Assembly: GCA_029259875.1 (NCBI GenBank)
Contig: JAJDEK010000037.1
Location: forward strand, 1-9,713
DNA length: 9,713 nucleotides
Direction of reading: 5' to 3'
Source of the DNA: Planctomycetaceae bacterium
Lineage (GTDB): Bacteria; Planctomycetota; Planctomycetia; Planctomycetales; Planctomycetaceae
Within the stretch, counting starts at the first letter, position 1; the number at the start of each line of letters is the position of its first letter. The position numbers and the translations under genes are program-made. Under the pieces are notes generated by a model. It saw nothing but the letters and a program-made list of their open reading frames with translations, had not been told where the DNA came from and did not search any database. Below are positions 1-6,205 of the stretch, piece after piece.

Positions 1-418
1 GAGTAGCCCTAAGACGGCTCATCATGAAGGCAAAGAGGGTAGGGTGGTTCCACTATTCCCACAGCTCAGGCCTCATTTAGAAGAGTGCTTTGACAAGGCC
101 AACGAAGGTGCAGAGCATGTCATCGTGAAACAGAGAACAGGTAGTCATAACTTAAGAACCTCGTTCAAAAGGCTCGTTATTCGTGCTGGTTTGAAGCCCT
201 GGCCTAAGCTTTTTCAGAATCTCAGAAGCACGCGAGAGACGGAACTTTTGGCGGAAGGCTTCCCAATTCAGACCGTTGTGGCATGGCTTGGAAACTCGCC
301 AACAGTGGCTTTAAAAAGCTATTTACAAGTCCGTGAAGAGGACTTTAAAAAAGCGGTGCATAATCCGGTGCAGTACACTGCCGCGTACACTCGCATATTC
401 CCGCAAAATGAAAAATAG
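1..418 (+). CDS. Tyrosine recombinase/integrase, C-terminal part (5' end outside window)
   Basis: This is the catalytic-domain end of a tyrosine site-specific recombinase, which cuts and rejoins DNA through a 3'-phosphotyrosine intermediate. The frame is open from base 2, ahead of the GTG at 44, so the gene enters from the left and is truncated by the window, not by mutation. An early KTAHHEGK stretch fits the beta-hairpin lysine region. The box-II segment reads [11 protein letters not shown], with the catalytic Arg kept but Gln where the HxxR histidine usually sits. It is followed by [16 protein letters not shown], where LGN replaces the common LGH and the Tyr of SYLQV is the likely nucleophile. 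As far as I recall, such substitutions are common in planctomycete phage-type integrases, so they need not mean inactivity. The stop lies 68 bp from the 3' end of a tRNA-Leu gene, a classic position for an island integrase. Its true start and DNA-binding domain are not visible. Confidence 0.85.
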   Translation, partial: SSPKTAHHEGKEGRVVPLFPQLRPHLEECFDKANEGAEHVIVKQRTGSHNLRTSFKRLVIRAGLKPWPKLFQNLRSTRETELLAEGFPIQTVVAWLGNSPTVALKSYLQVREEDFKKAVHNPVQYTAAYTRIFPQNEK

Positions 419-431
419 CGTTTCAGTGTAA

Positions 432-475
432 CGCGTTATTCTGCACTAGTTTGCGGAATTGTGCGAGAATACGCG
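432..475. repeat. Imperfect inverted repeat between integrase and tRNA-Leu
   Basis: The arms are 432-446 and 461-475, with a 14-nt spacer. Pairing blocks are CGCG/CGCG, TATTCT/AGAATA and GCAC/GTGC, interrupted only by bulged T436 and G465, giving 14 base pairs. It lies between two convergent genes, so it could be a shared transcription stop, although no T-run follows it on either strand. It could also be a recombinase or accessory-protein arm site. The pairing is seen directly; the role is not known. Confidence 0.5.
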
Positions 476-486
476 AGCCTAAAAGT

Positions 487-571
487 TAGCCGAGGGGGGA
501 CTCGAACCCCCACGCCCTTTACGGACCCGGGATTTTAAGTCCCGTGCGTCTGCCAATTCCGCCACTCGGCC
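487..571 (-). tRNA. tRNA-Leu (anticodon UAA)
   Basis: The 85-nt gene folds into a complete class II tRNA. It has a 7-bp acceptor stem (GGCCGAG with CTCGGCT, so pair 1-72 is G-U), a 3-bp D stem GCG/CGC, and an anticodon stem CGGGA/TCCCG around loop CTTAAAA, placing the UAA anticodon at 537-535. The long variable arm has a GTCC/GGGC stem, and the T arm is GGGGG-TTCGAGT-CCCCC, followed by discriminator A. UAA reads leucine UUA/UUG codons. CCA is not encoded. The 3' end points at the integrase stop, so the T-arm/acceptor half is the probable attachment core of the neighbouring element. The tRNA is intact on this side. Confidence 0.96.
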
Positions 572-584
572 TAACTGTTAAGTG

Positions 585-613
585 TTTATAATAATATGTT
601 TTATGGCTTGCAA
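585..613 (-). promoter_or_regulatory. Sigma70-like promoter of tRNA-Leu
   Basis: On the minus strand a -35-like TTGCAA (613-608) is separated by 17 nt from a -10-like TATAAA (590-585). The -10 ends 13 nt before the first tRNA base, leaving room for a short 5' leader. The match is 4/6 plus 5/6 to consensus. Confidence 0.55.
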
Positions 614-696
614 GTGAATCACACCAAAATTAATTCCGCCAAAACCCGTTGATTATTATATCAGGTTTAGCTCGTAGAGCTTTGGTACAAGAGATT

Positions 697-1080
697 TTAG
701 TAGGTTTCGTCGACAAGCCCACGAGCGCGACGTCGGCGGCGGCGGCGGTGTAACCAGCGTTCGCCATCTTCTGCTTCGGCAAAGAAGGAGCCAGACAGTA
801 AGCGATAGAAGAATAGGAGAATAAAAGCTCCACCTGTTGCGGCCATAAAACCAACAGTACTGATCGGAGTGACGCGGGCACCATCCCAGAAAAACATGAG
901 TGTGCCACATCCAACGACACTACCACCAATCCCCATCAGCAATGTGCTCACAGCTCCGCCAGGGTCTTTACCAGGCATAATGGCTTTCGCAGCCAGACCG
1001 ACTAAGGTACCAAAACCTACCCAGACTAACATTTCGTTGATAGCCTCTTGTAGAATTTTGGTGGTGTGGTCATCAAACAT
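697..1080 (-). CDS. GlsB/YeaQ/YmgE-family small membrane protein
   Basis: This 127-residue inner-membrane protein has three predicted helices (about 17-34, 41-66, 76-96). Its first half carries the family signature: GTLVGLAAKAIMPGKDPGG followed by a second glycine-rich helix (LLMGIGGSVVG). Members are small stress-associated membrane proteins, once called transglycosylase-associated; their biochemistry is not settled. It is longer than the usual 80-90 residue members because of an extra third helix and a charged tail (AEAEDGERWLH, then seven arginines) that should lie in the cytoplasm. The ATG at 1080 is supported by a strong GAAGGA ribosome site (1094-1089) with an 8-nt spacer. It stands alone as a transcription unit, with a promoter-like AACCGATAAAAT 49 nt upstream of the start. 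Confidence 0.8.
   Translation of the reverse strand: MFDDHTTKILQEAINEMLVWVGFGTLVGLAAKAIMPGKDPGGAVSTLLMGIGGSVVGCGTLMFFWDGARVTPISTVGFMAATGGAFILLFFYRLLSGSFFAEAEDGERWLHRRRRRRRARGLVDETY
734..748 (-). repeat. (CGG)5 microsatellite encoding part of a poly-Arg tail
   Basis: Five CGG units on the plus strand are read on the minus strand mainly as CGC arginine codons; with the flanking CGA, CGT and CGC codons they give seven consecutive Arg near the C-terminus of the GlsB-like protein. Such a tract can change length by replication slippage in whole codons. Confidence 0.8.
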
Positions 1081-1129
1081 TTTGACGGTCCTTCGTCGAT
1101 AAATGCTTATTTGGATATGATTTACGAAT

Positions 1130-1141
1130 ATTTTATCGGTT
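1130..1141 (-). promoter_or_regulatory. Candidate -10 region of the GlsB-like gene
   Basis: The minus strand reads AACCGATAAAAT, ending 49 nt before the ATG at 1080. TAAAAT is a 5/6 match to a -10 box, but no good TTGACA-like -35 lies 16-18 nt upstream. The same 12-mer sits at the same distance from the likely start of the DUF1501 gene (5998-5987). The remaining intergenic stretch, about 1142-1350, shows only the hairpin listed separately and no gene. Confidence 0.4.
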
Positions 1142-1258
1142 GGGGATGTCTATATTGAGAAGAGAGACTTTAATTAACCGGTTTTATCATTATCGTCAAC
1201 CCCGGTCCAAAACTTGGGTTATGGATGATCTAATTAGTCTTTGATTAAAGTTATTTCA

Positions 1259-1284
1259 CCTGAAAGACAATTCCCGCTTTCAGG
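1259..1284 (-). terminator. Hairpin downstream of the DapA-like gene, possible weak terminator
   Basis: CCTGAAAG (1259-1266) and CTTTCAGG (1277-1284) form a perfect 8-bp stem with a 10-nt loop, 66 nt beyond the stop of the lyase gene. On the minus strand it is followed by TGAAATAACTTT, which is A/T-rich but not a proper T-run, so intrinsic termination is only possible. Confidence 0.4.
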
Positions 1285-1350
1285 CAAAGTGATGGTAGAT
1301 AGAGAAAAGAAGGGCAAACTTCAAAAGGATTCTGAAGCGACTCAAAAGAA

Positions 1351-2412
1351 TCACCCGTTTAACCAGTCATCACGGTGTTCTGCGATAAACTCATCGTCAT
1401 TCATGTGAGGATAGGCTTGATAGATTCTGTCGATTTCTGCTGCCTGTCTAGGTCCCATCGTTTCATTCGGATTCAGACACCAGATCCCTTCCAGCAGGCC
1501 CTGACGTCTGAGGACTTCATGAATACCAGGAATGCAACCTTGAAAGCGATTAGCCACGTCAAACAATACAGCATTACAGTCTGTGACTTCGGTATTTCGG
1601 TGGAGTATCGAGAGCGGAATCGCTTTTTCTGATGCGACGACTTTCTGACATTCTTTGAGAATTTCGACTGCCTTGTGTGTCCAGACAGCCCAGTGTCCAA
1701 GTAGGCCACCGACGATGCGACGTTCTATCTGTTTGCCTTCTATCTGAAAACGAAAGGGAGTCACAAGATCAAGAACGATGTTGTCGTCGTTTCCGGTATA
1801 TAAGGCGATGTCTTCCCGCCCTGATTCTGTGACCGCGCGAATCACATCGAGTGTCTGATAACGATTGAAAGGTGCCATTTTGATTGCCGCAACATTTTCA
1901 ATTTCGCAAAATCGATGCCAGAAAGAGTAAGGCAGCAAGCGACCGCCAACATCCGGCTGCAGATAGAAACCAAATACCGGAATGATTTCAGAGACCGCTG
2001 TGCAATGGTTGATTAATGTGTCTTCATCGGCAGATTTCAGTGCTGCGAGACTGAGCAAACCAAAGTGATAACCGGCATCTTTGGCGATAGCTGCTTCTCG
2101 TGTGGCTTGACTGGTCTCTCCGCAGATGCCAGCGACACGTAACAGAGGGGCTATCCTTTGTTTGTCAGCACGGTTCATTTCTTCTGCCGCCAACTCTAAG
2201 ACGGGCTGAAATAGATCAATACCCGGCTCGCGAATTTCAAATTGTGTCGTGTGTACTCCGACAGCCAGTCCGCCAACTCCGCTGGCAATGTAATACCGCG
2301 AAAGGGCTCTTTGTCGACGTTCATCAAGTTTGCGAGCGGATGTTAAAGCAAGTGGGTGTGCAGGAATTGCGGTTCCTTGCTGTAAAGTTTGTGTGATAAG
2401 CGATGGATTCAC
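1351..2412 (-). CDS. DapA/NAL-superfamily lyase or aldolase
   Basis: A 353-residue TIM-barrel protein of the dihydrodipicolinate synthase/N-acetylneuraminate lyase superfamily, which forms or breaks C-C bonds of 2-oxo acids through a Schiff-base lysine. Lys178 in AAIKMAPF fits the Schiff-base lysine, and Tyr150 in FGFYLQP fits the catalytic tyrosine two strands earlier. TGNDD (206-210) and GGLLGHWAVWT (235-245) match the usual later loops. The standard GTTGE pyruvate-carboxylate motif is absent; GVGGLAVGVHTTQFEIRE (45-62) occupies that place. It is therefore unlikely to be the lysine-biosynthesis DapA, and its length exceeds the usual 290-300 residues. The GTG start at 2412 is supported by AGGAAA (2426-2421) with an 8-nt spacer. 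It follows the SDR gene by 51 bp in the same direction, suggesting one transcript and a shared, probably sugar-acid-related pathway. The substrate is unknown. Confidence 0.82.
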   Translation of the reverse strand: MNPSLITQTLQQGTAIPAHPLALTSARKLDERRQRALSRYYIASGVGGLAVGVHTTQFEIREPGIDLFQPVLELAAEEMNRADKQRIAPLLRVAGICGETSQATREAAIAKDAGYHFGLLSLAALKSADEDTLINHCTAVSEIIPVFGFYLQPDVGGRLLPYSFWHRFCEIENVAAIKMAPFNRYQTLDVIRAVTESGREDIALYTGNDDNIVLDLVTPFRFQIEGKQIERRIVGGLLGHWAVWTHKAVEILKECQKVVASEKAIPLSILHRNTEVTDCNAVLFDVANRFQGCIPGIHEVLRRQGLLEGIWCLNPNETMGPRQAAEIDRIYQAYPHMNDDEFIAEHRDDWLNG

Positions 2413-2463
2413 AATACTGATTTCCTGCGTATCTAAGCGTAGGTGAGTTGATTTAAAATTATT

Positions 2464-3501
2464 CTAAAATTTGCCGCTGCGCGATTCGAAATGGGTAGGT
2501 TTGCCAAGTAGAGGTCGTTCGTGTTGTATCCAGTCGGCAATCCAACCAAGAATTTGGTCGACTTCCACCAAGGGATCACCATAACGTTGGTACCCGTATT
2601 GGCCATTATTGAGTAAGGCGTCCTGCGATTCAGTTCCGCTGAAATGAAGGGGTTTGCCGAACAAGCTTCCAAACCGTTCGCTGATTTCGCGAACACTGAG
2701 AATTTGCGGACCCGCGACATTCAAAAAAGTGGGAGGGGATGAAACATCGGGCATCGAGCAGAGCGTCATGGCGTTGGCATCTCCTTGCCAGATCACATTG
2801 ACGTACCCCATCGAAACGTCAATAGTTTTTTCCTGATAAACCTGCTGTGCAATGTCTACTAACACGCCATATCGACATTCAGTCGCGTAGTTCAATCGAA
2901 CGAGTGTCATGGGAATCTTAAGTGTGTGGCTGAAATGTTCGAACATTCGCTCGCGCCCCAGGCAACTCATTGCATATTCGCCCACCGGATTGGGCTTGTC
3001 TGTTTCGATTGATCCGTTCCCTGATGCATCCACAAGCCCGTAAACATTACCCGTTGAGAAAGCAGTAATGTGGCTGTTCTGGTATTTGTTGCTGACGAGT
3101 GCAGGAAGATAGGTATTCATAGCCCAAGTAAGCGATTCATTTCCTGTCGCACCAAATTTCATGCCCGCCATATAAATTACGTTTGGAACATCGGGCAGGC
3201 TATTGATAAAATCGACATCAAGCAAATCGCCTTTCAAGGTTTCAATTCCCAAGTCTTCTAGAGGTTGCCGGCTTGATTTGTCGGAGAAGCGACTGACGCC
3301 GACGATACGACGATGAATGCCTGCCTCCTGGTCTCCTCGAATGATCATACGCGCCAAAGTCGGCCCTATTTTTCCAGCGATTCCAAGGAGAATCAGATCG
3401 CCATTGGTTTGTTCCAATGCTTTGATCACTTGAGGGGTTGGGCGGCTTAATAGTTCTTCTAGTTGTTCTACATTCTCAATAGTTTTGGGAAAGTCTTGCA
3501 T
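2464..3501 (-). CDS. Extended SDR / NAD-dependent epimerase-dehydratase family protein lacking the catalytic Lys
   Basis: A 345-residue Rossmann-fold protein of the extended short-chain dehydrogenase family. The nucleotide-binding glycine motif is G40-IAG-KIG46, with an acidic KGDLLD at 90-95 and YMAGMKFG at 110-117 matching the usual NAG region. STGNVYG (149-155) supplies the catalytic Ser-region motif. The YxxxK position is present as Y176-AMS-C180, so the lysine is replaced by cysteine. That loss is seen directly in GEYAMSCLGRE and would be expected to weaken classical hydride-transfer chemistry, unless another residue substitutes or the protein acts as a binding protein. Family members act on nucleotide sugars, sugar lactones or aldehydes; I cannot name the substrate. 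The ATG at 3501 has no clear ribosome site. It is the first gene of a pair with the downstream DapA-like gene. Confidence 0.82.
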   Translation of the reverse strand: MQDFPKTIENVEQLEELLSRPTPQVIKALEQTNGDLILLGIAGKIGPTLARMIIRGDQEAGIHRRIVGVSRFSDKSSRQPLEDLGIETLKGDLLDVDFINSLPDVPNVIYMAGMKFGATGNESLTWAMNTYLPALVSNKYQNSHITAFSTGNVYGLVDASGNGSIETDKPNPVGEYAMSCLGRERMFEHFSHTLKIPMTLVRLNYATECRYGVLVDIAQQVYQEKTIDVSMGYVNVIWQGDANAMTLCSMPDVSSPPTFLNVAGPQILSVREISERFGSLFGKPLHFSGTESQDALLNNGQYGYQRYGDPLVEVDQILGWIADWIQHERPLLGKPTHFESRSGKF

Positions 3502-3610
3502 ATTTATATATCTAATAGGATGGGGTTAAATCAGGATGAGGAGCTTGAGTGATTGTCCATATATCTCAGTATTATGACAGTTTGGATTCGAATTGGAAAC
3601 CAATCAAATT

Positions 3611-4147
3611 TTAACGGCGAGGAATCTCGCAAGCGAGGAGTTGATCCCAGTCAGGCAAGTCTGCCGAATTTTCTGAGAAGTGGCTAGCAACAACTTTTTC
3701 TTTGTCGAAGATTAAGGCTGCACCCAGTTGTTGAATATCTTTACCGGGAATTCCAGGCAAGTAACCAGAGAGTACCGTGGTTTTGAAGCCGGACCACCAG
3801 ATGGCAGGCCCGATGGTCTCAGCCAGATTGCCTCTTTTGACTTGAAAGAGTTCATAGAGTTTTCGATCCGGGTCACTGAAGCTCTGCACGTTTTGTAGTT
3901 GATAGCGGGACAGTAGTTTATCGGCCTGTTCATAGTCCATCATGTGGACGATTGCCAGTTGCAGATTCCGCTCTGTGAGTTGTTCTGATAATGCCTGCAG
4001 TTGTGCCAGCACTTGCCTACAGAACGGGCAACCTCCGTGCCTAAGAAACACGATGAGCACAGGACGCTCTTCTGACAGTTCAGATAATGTTTTTCCCTGT
4101 GTTGACGAGAAAGCGGCAAGCGCTAGTTTGAATTGATGTTGATCCAT
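3611..4147 (-). CDS. Peroxiredoxin-like thioredoxin-fold protein (AhpC/TSA-type, CxxC)
   Basis: A 178-residue cytoplasmic protein without signal peptide. The segment RPVLIVFLRHGGCPFCRQ (28-45) is a beta strand followed by the redox loop, with a C40-P-F-C43 motif typical of the AhpC-TSA_2/SelL-related (PRXL2-like) group, not the single-Cys TxxC site of classical AhpC. The LQLAIVHM strand and the FSDPDRKLYELFQVKRG stretch (about 94-111) match the family's 'DP.R..Y..fG' region. A further Cys168 near the C-terminus could take part in resolution. The likely role is thiol-dependent peroxide or disulfide reduction; electron donor and substrate are unknown. The ATG at 4147 has only a weak AAGAGA ribosome site, and that site lies in the arm of an inverted repeat (4154-4191). 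It appears to be monocistronic. Confidence 0.78.
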   Translation of the reverse strand: MDQHQFKLALAAFSSTQGKTLSELSEERPVLIVFLRHGGCPFCRQVLAQLQALSEQLTERNLQLAIVHMMDYEQADKLLSRYQLQNVQSFSDPDRKLYELFQVKRGNLAETIGPAIWWSGFKTTVLSGYLPGIPGKDIQQLGAALIFDKEKVVASHFSENSADLPDWDQLLACEIPRR

Positions 4148-4153
4148 AAGTGT

Positions 4154-4191
4154 CTCTTGAGTAAAGATACTCTATCTTGCTTTACGAAGAG
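4154..4191 (-). promoter_or_regulatory. Hairpin/inverted repeat covering the peroxiredoxin ribosome site
   Basis: Paired blocks are 4187-4191 with 4154-4158 (CTCTT/AAGAG), 4181-4185 with 4161-4165 (GTAAA/TTTAC), and 4173-4176 with 4166-4169 (GATA/TATC), with a 3-nt loop and a GCAA bulge, 14 bp in all. It ends 6 nt before the ATG, and the AAGAG arm is the only ribosome-site-like sequence. It could be a translational control hairpin in the mRNA or a dyad operator in DNA; the two cannot be told apart here. Confidence 0.4.
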
Positions 4192-4246
4192 TCGATGCCT
4201 GATCTCAAGTAAAAAGGCGATTAGAACAGTAAACACGACTTGAAGT

Positions 4247-4546
4247 TTACCATAAAGCGTGGGGATTTTCCTGGTGGAAATTACGAATGTTTTGCACGGT
4301 GTCTTCAATCGTTTCGAGATCGGAATAAAACATCGCCGTCGGATCGATTTTTTTCTGTTCTAAAAAGTCGATATCCGATCGTAATTGTGGGATTTCCGCA
4401 GCGCGTGGAAGAATAACTAGCCAGAGTAGACTTAGAGAGGCAGTCAATAATAGGAACATCCCCCATTGGCGTTTTGAGCGGCCGGGCTCATGGGGCTGTT
4501 GGAGAGATTGTGATTGCTGCACGTTGAAAGGCAAAATTTCAACCAA
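4247..4546 (-). CDS. Small single-pass membrane protein, unrecognised
   Basis: I do not recognise this 99-residue protein. It has a Gln-rich N-terminus, a basic stretch RSKR (23-26), one transmembrane helix (about 28-47), then about 50 residues of charged, partly helical sequence (EIPQLRSDIDFLEQKK, ending ENPHALW). By the positive-inside rule the N-terminus is cytoplasmic and the C-terminal half lies outside the inner membrane. The frame opens with TTG at 4546, directly after an in-frame TAG; no clear ribosome site is seen, and TTG at 4534 or GTG at 4522 are alternative starts. It begins 11 bp after the DUF1501 stop, so co-transcription and possibly translational coupling are likely. It may anchor or assist the exported DUF1501 protein (inference). 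The hydrophobic segment and operon position argue that it is real. Confidence 0.6.
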   Translation of the reverse strand: MVEILPFNVQQSQSLQQPHEPGRSKRQWGMFLLLTASLSLLWLVILPRAAEIPQLRSDIDFLEQKKIDPTAMFYSDLETIEDTVQNIRNFHQENPHALW

Positions 4547-4557
4547 CTATTCAGAGA

Positions 4558-5937
4558 TTAAAAGAGTTCATGAATCACTTCACCATGGTCGATGGCGACC
4601 GTTGGTCTACCAGAATGATCGAGGAAGTGAATTTCAGGATCCATGCCCAGAGCACGGTAGATGGTGTGATGAATATGTCCGGGTCGTACTGGGCGATCGG
4701 CGGGAGAGTCTCCCAGTCGATTGGTAGCGCCAATGACTCGACCTCCTTTGACACCACCTCCACCTAAGAGGCAAAACATGGAATTTCCCCAGTGATCGCG
4801 ACCGGGAGTCCCTTTACTTAATGGAGGACCACCATTGCCGCCATTGTTCATGCGCGGTGTACGACTAAATTCTCCACAGAGCACGACGAGAACTTTTTCA
4901 CTTAATCCTCGTTGAGCGAGGTCTCCAAAGAGAGCACTGACTGCTTGATCAACACGGGGTAGATAGTTTTCCATTCCACTTTGCAAGTTCCAGTGGTGGT
5001 CCCAACCTCCGAAGTGGACAGTGACGAATGTGGTTCCCGCTTCTACCAGGCGACGTGCCAGTAAGACACTTTGTCCCCAGGTATGACGGCCATATTGTTC
5101 TCGAATATTTTCGTCTTCCGAATTCAGATCAAATGCTTTGCGGGCTTTCTCGCCGGTGACCATTTCATAGGCCTTCTGATCCAGTCGGTCCATCGATCCC
5201 AACATACCCGACTGATCCACGTCTTTGCGGAGTTTGTCAAAACTCTTTAACAATGCTTTGCGGTCTTTCAGACGTTGGACTGATAACCCATTTGCCAGAT
5301 TCAAATTTTTGACTTGGAAATTCTTGTTGTTTGGGTCTGATCCTGTTTCGAAGGGATTGTGTTGAACTCCCAGGAAGTTTCCACCGAAGTAACCCGGTCG
5401 CAAACCAATACTGGATGCATAGGGAACAGAAACATAAGCTGGCATACCAGGATCACGCGGCCCCAGAACTTTTGTGGCCATCGAGGCGAGGGAAGGGTTC
5501 TTACCAGGAGTACTTCCCCCACTCACGCCGCCACGACCGGTCAGCATCCAGTGTCCGCCTGTGAAATGATCACCGGTATTGTGGTGTAGAGAACGCACAA
5601 TAGAAAACTTGTCAGCACATTTTGCCTGAAGAGGAAACATTTCTGTAATGTCCATCCCTGGGACATTGGTATGGATCGGATTCCAAATTCCTCGGTTTTC
5701 ACTGGGAGCTTCCGGCTTCAGGTCGTAAAGATCCATATGGCTGGGACCGCCATCTAACCAGAGCAGAATGACCGAAGTGTCTTTGGCTTTGACTCCATGT
5801 TGTTCGGAAGCCTCTTTGGCGTGCAATACTTGCGAGAGGCTCGCCGAACCCATTCCTGCCACACCAATTTGCAGAAAATTGCGTCGATTCAAACCATCGC
5901 AGTATTTACCTGTTTTTCCAAATTCAACACGGAACAT
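4558..5937 (-). CDS. DUF1501 protein, Tat-exported, sulfatase/alkaline-phosphatase-like fold
   Basis: A DUF1501 protein of about 459 residues from the chosen start. NRRNFLQIGVAGMGSASLSQVL near the N-terminus is a twin-arginine signal, predicting folded export. Sulfatase-like metal-site motifs follow in order: ILLWLDGGPSHMDLYDLKP, GGHWMLTGR, TVHFGGWDHHWN, LVVLCGEFSRTPRMN and GRDHWGNSMFCLLGGGGVKGG, the last with GHIHHTIYRALGMDP behind it. These Asp/His residues match the alkaline-phosphatase superfamily, but no DUF1501 substrate is firmly established. I prefer the ATG at 5937: it has GAAGGA (5952-5947) with a 9-nt spacer, and the predicted promoter leaves a leader of about 43 nt. The ATG at 5967, giving 469 residues, has no ribosome site. 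Planctomycete DUF1501 genes usually sit next to DUF1549/DUF1553 cytochrome-type genes; here the upstream neighbour is YihY-like and the downstream one a small membrane protein. Confidence 0.88.
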   Translation of the reverse strand: MFRVEFGKTGKYCDGLNRRNFLQIGVAGMGSASLSQVLHAKEASEQHGVKAKDTSVILLWLDGGPSHMDLYDLKPEAPSENRGIWNPIHTNVPGMDITEMFPLQAKCADKFSIVRSLHHNTGDHFTGGHWMLTGRGGVSGGSTPGKNPSLASMATKVLGPRDPGMPAYVSVPYASSIGLRPGYFGGNFLGVQHNPFETGSDPNNKNFQVKNLNLANGLSVQRLKDRKALLKSFDKLRKDVDQSGMLGSMDRLDQKAYEMVTGEKARKAFDLNSEDENIREQYGRHTWGQSVLLARRLVEAGTTFVTVHFGGWDHHWNLQSGMENYLPRVDQAVSALFGDLAQRGLSEKVLVVLCGEFSRTPRMNNGGNGGPPLSKGTPGRDHWGNSMFCLLGGGGVKGGRVIGATNRLGDSPADRPVRPGHIHHTIYRALGMDPEIHFLDHSGRPTVAIDHGEVIHELF

Positions 5938-5986
5938 ATTTGAGCATCCTTCGTGTGAATGATTCATAAAAGATATTTTATATGTT

Positions 5987-6016
5987 ATTTTATCGGTTAG
6001 AATAGCAGTCCGTCAA
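5987..6016 (-). promoter_or_regulatory. Sigma70-like promoter of the DUF1501 operon
   Basis: On the minus strand TTGACG (6016-6011, 5/6 of the -35 consensus) and TAAAAT (5992-5987, 5/6 of the -10) are 18 nt apart. Transcription would start near 5980, giving a leader of about 43 nt to the ATG at 5937. The rest of the gap between this gene and the YihY stop (about 6017-6205) shows no gene and no clear terminator. Confidence 0.6.
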
Positions 6017-6205
6017 TAATGAAGTGCTTGAAATCATACACTTTACAACGCCTTTTTGATCTTTTTAACAATACCAGGCTCATTGGGCAAATCTCTTGCA
6101 ACTGTTGTTTCCTGCCGAGAGCAAGCAATATTATTGAACGTATTCGGTTAATTTCGAGCTTGGTGATATTAGCAAAATGTGGGTCTACTGCCATGTTATA
6201 GAACC

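Noticed and set aside
478..580. 11-bp near-direct repeat CCTAAAAGTTA (478-488) and CCTAACTGTTA (570-580) flanking the tRNA gene
   Set aside because: Two mismatches in 11 A/T-rich bases are expected by chance. It overlaps the acceptor ends, and an att repeat should instead lie at the far end of the element.
669..681. Short hairpin AGCTC-GTA-GAGCT 15 nt after the GlsB-like stop
   Set aside because: A 5-bp stem without a following T-run is too weak to call a terminator.
630..929. Minus-strand 99-codon frame overlapping the GlsB-like gene
   Set aside because: It overlaps a gene with a clear family signature, has no ribosome site and no recognisable protein character.
3592..3604. ATTGG-AAA-CCAAT hairpin just after the peroxiredoxin stop
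   Set aside because: Five A/T-rich base pairs and no T-run on the minus strand; not enough for an intrinsic terminator.
4229..4250. GTAAAC/GTTTAC inverted repeat overlapping the stop of the small membrane protein
   Set aside because: A 6-bp stem with a 10-nt loop and the nearest T-run about 13 nt further on; weak as a terminator.
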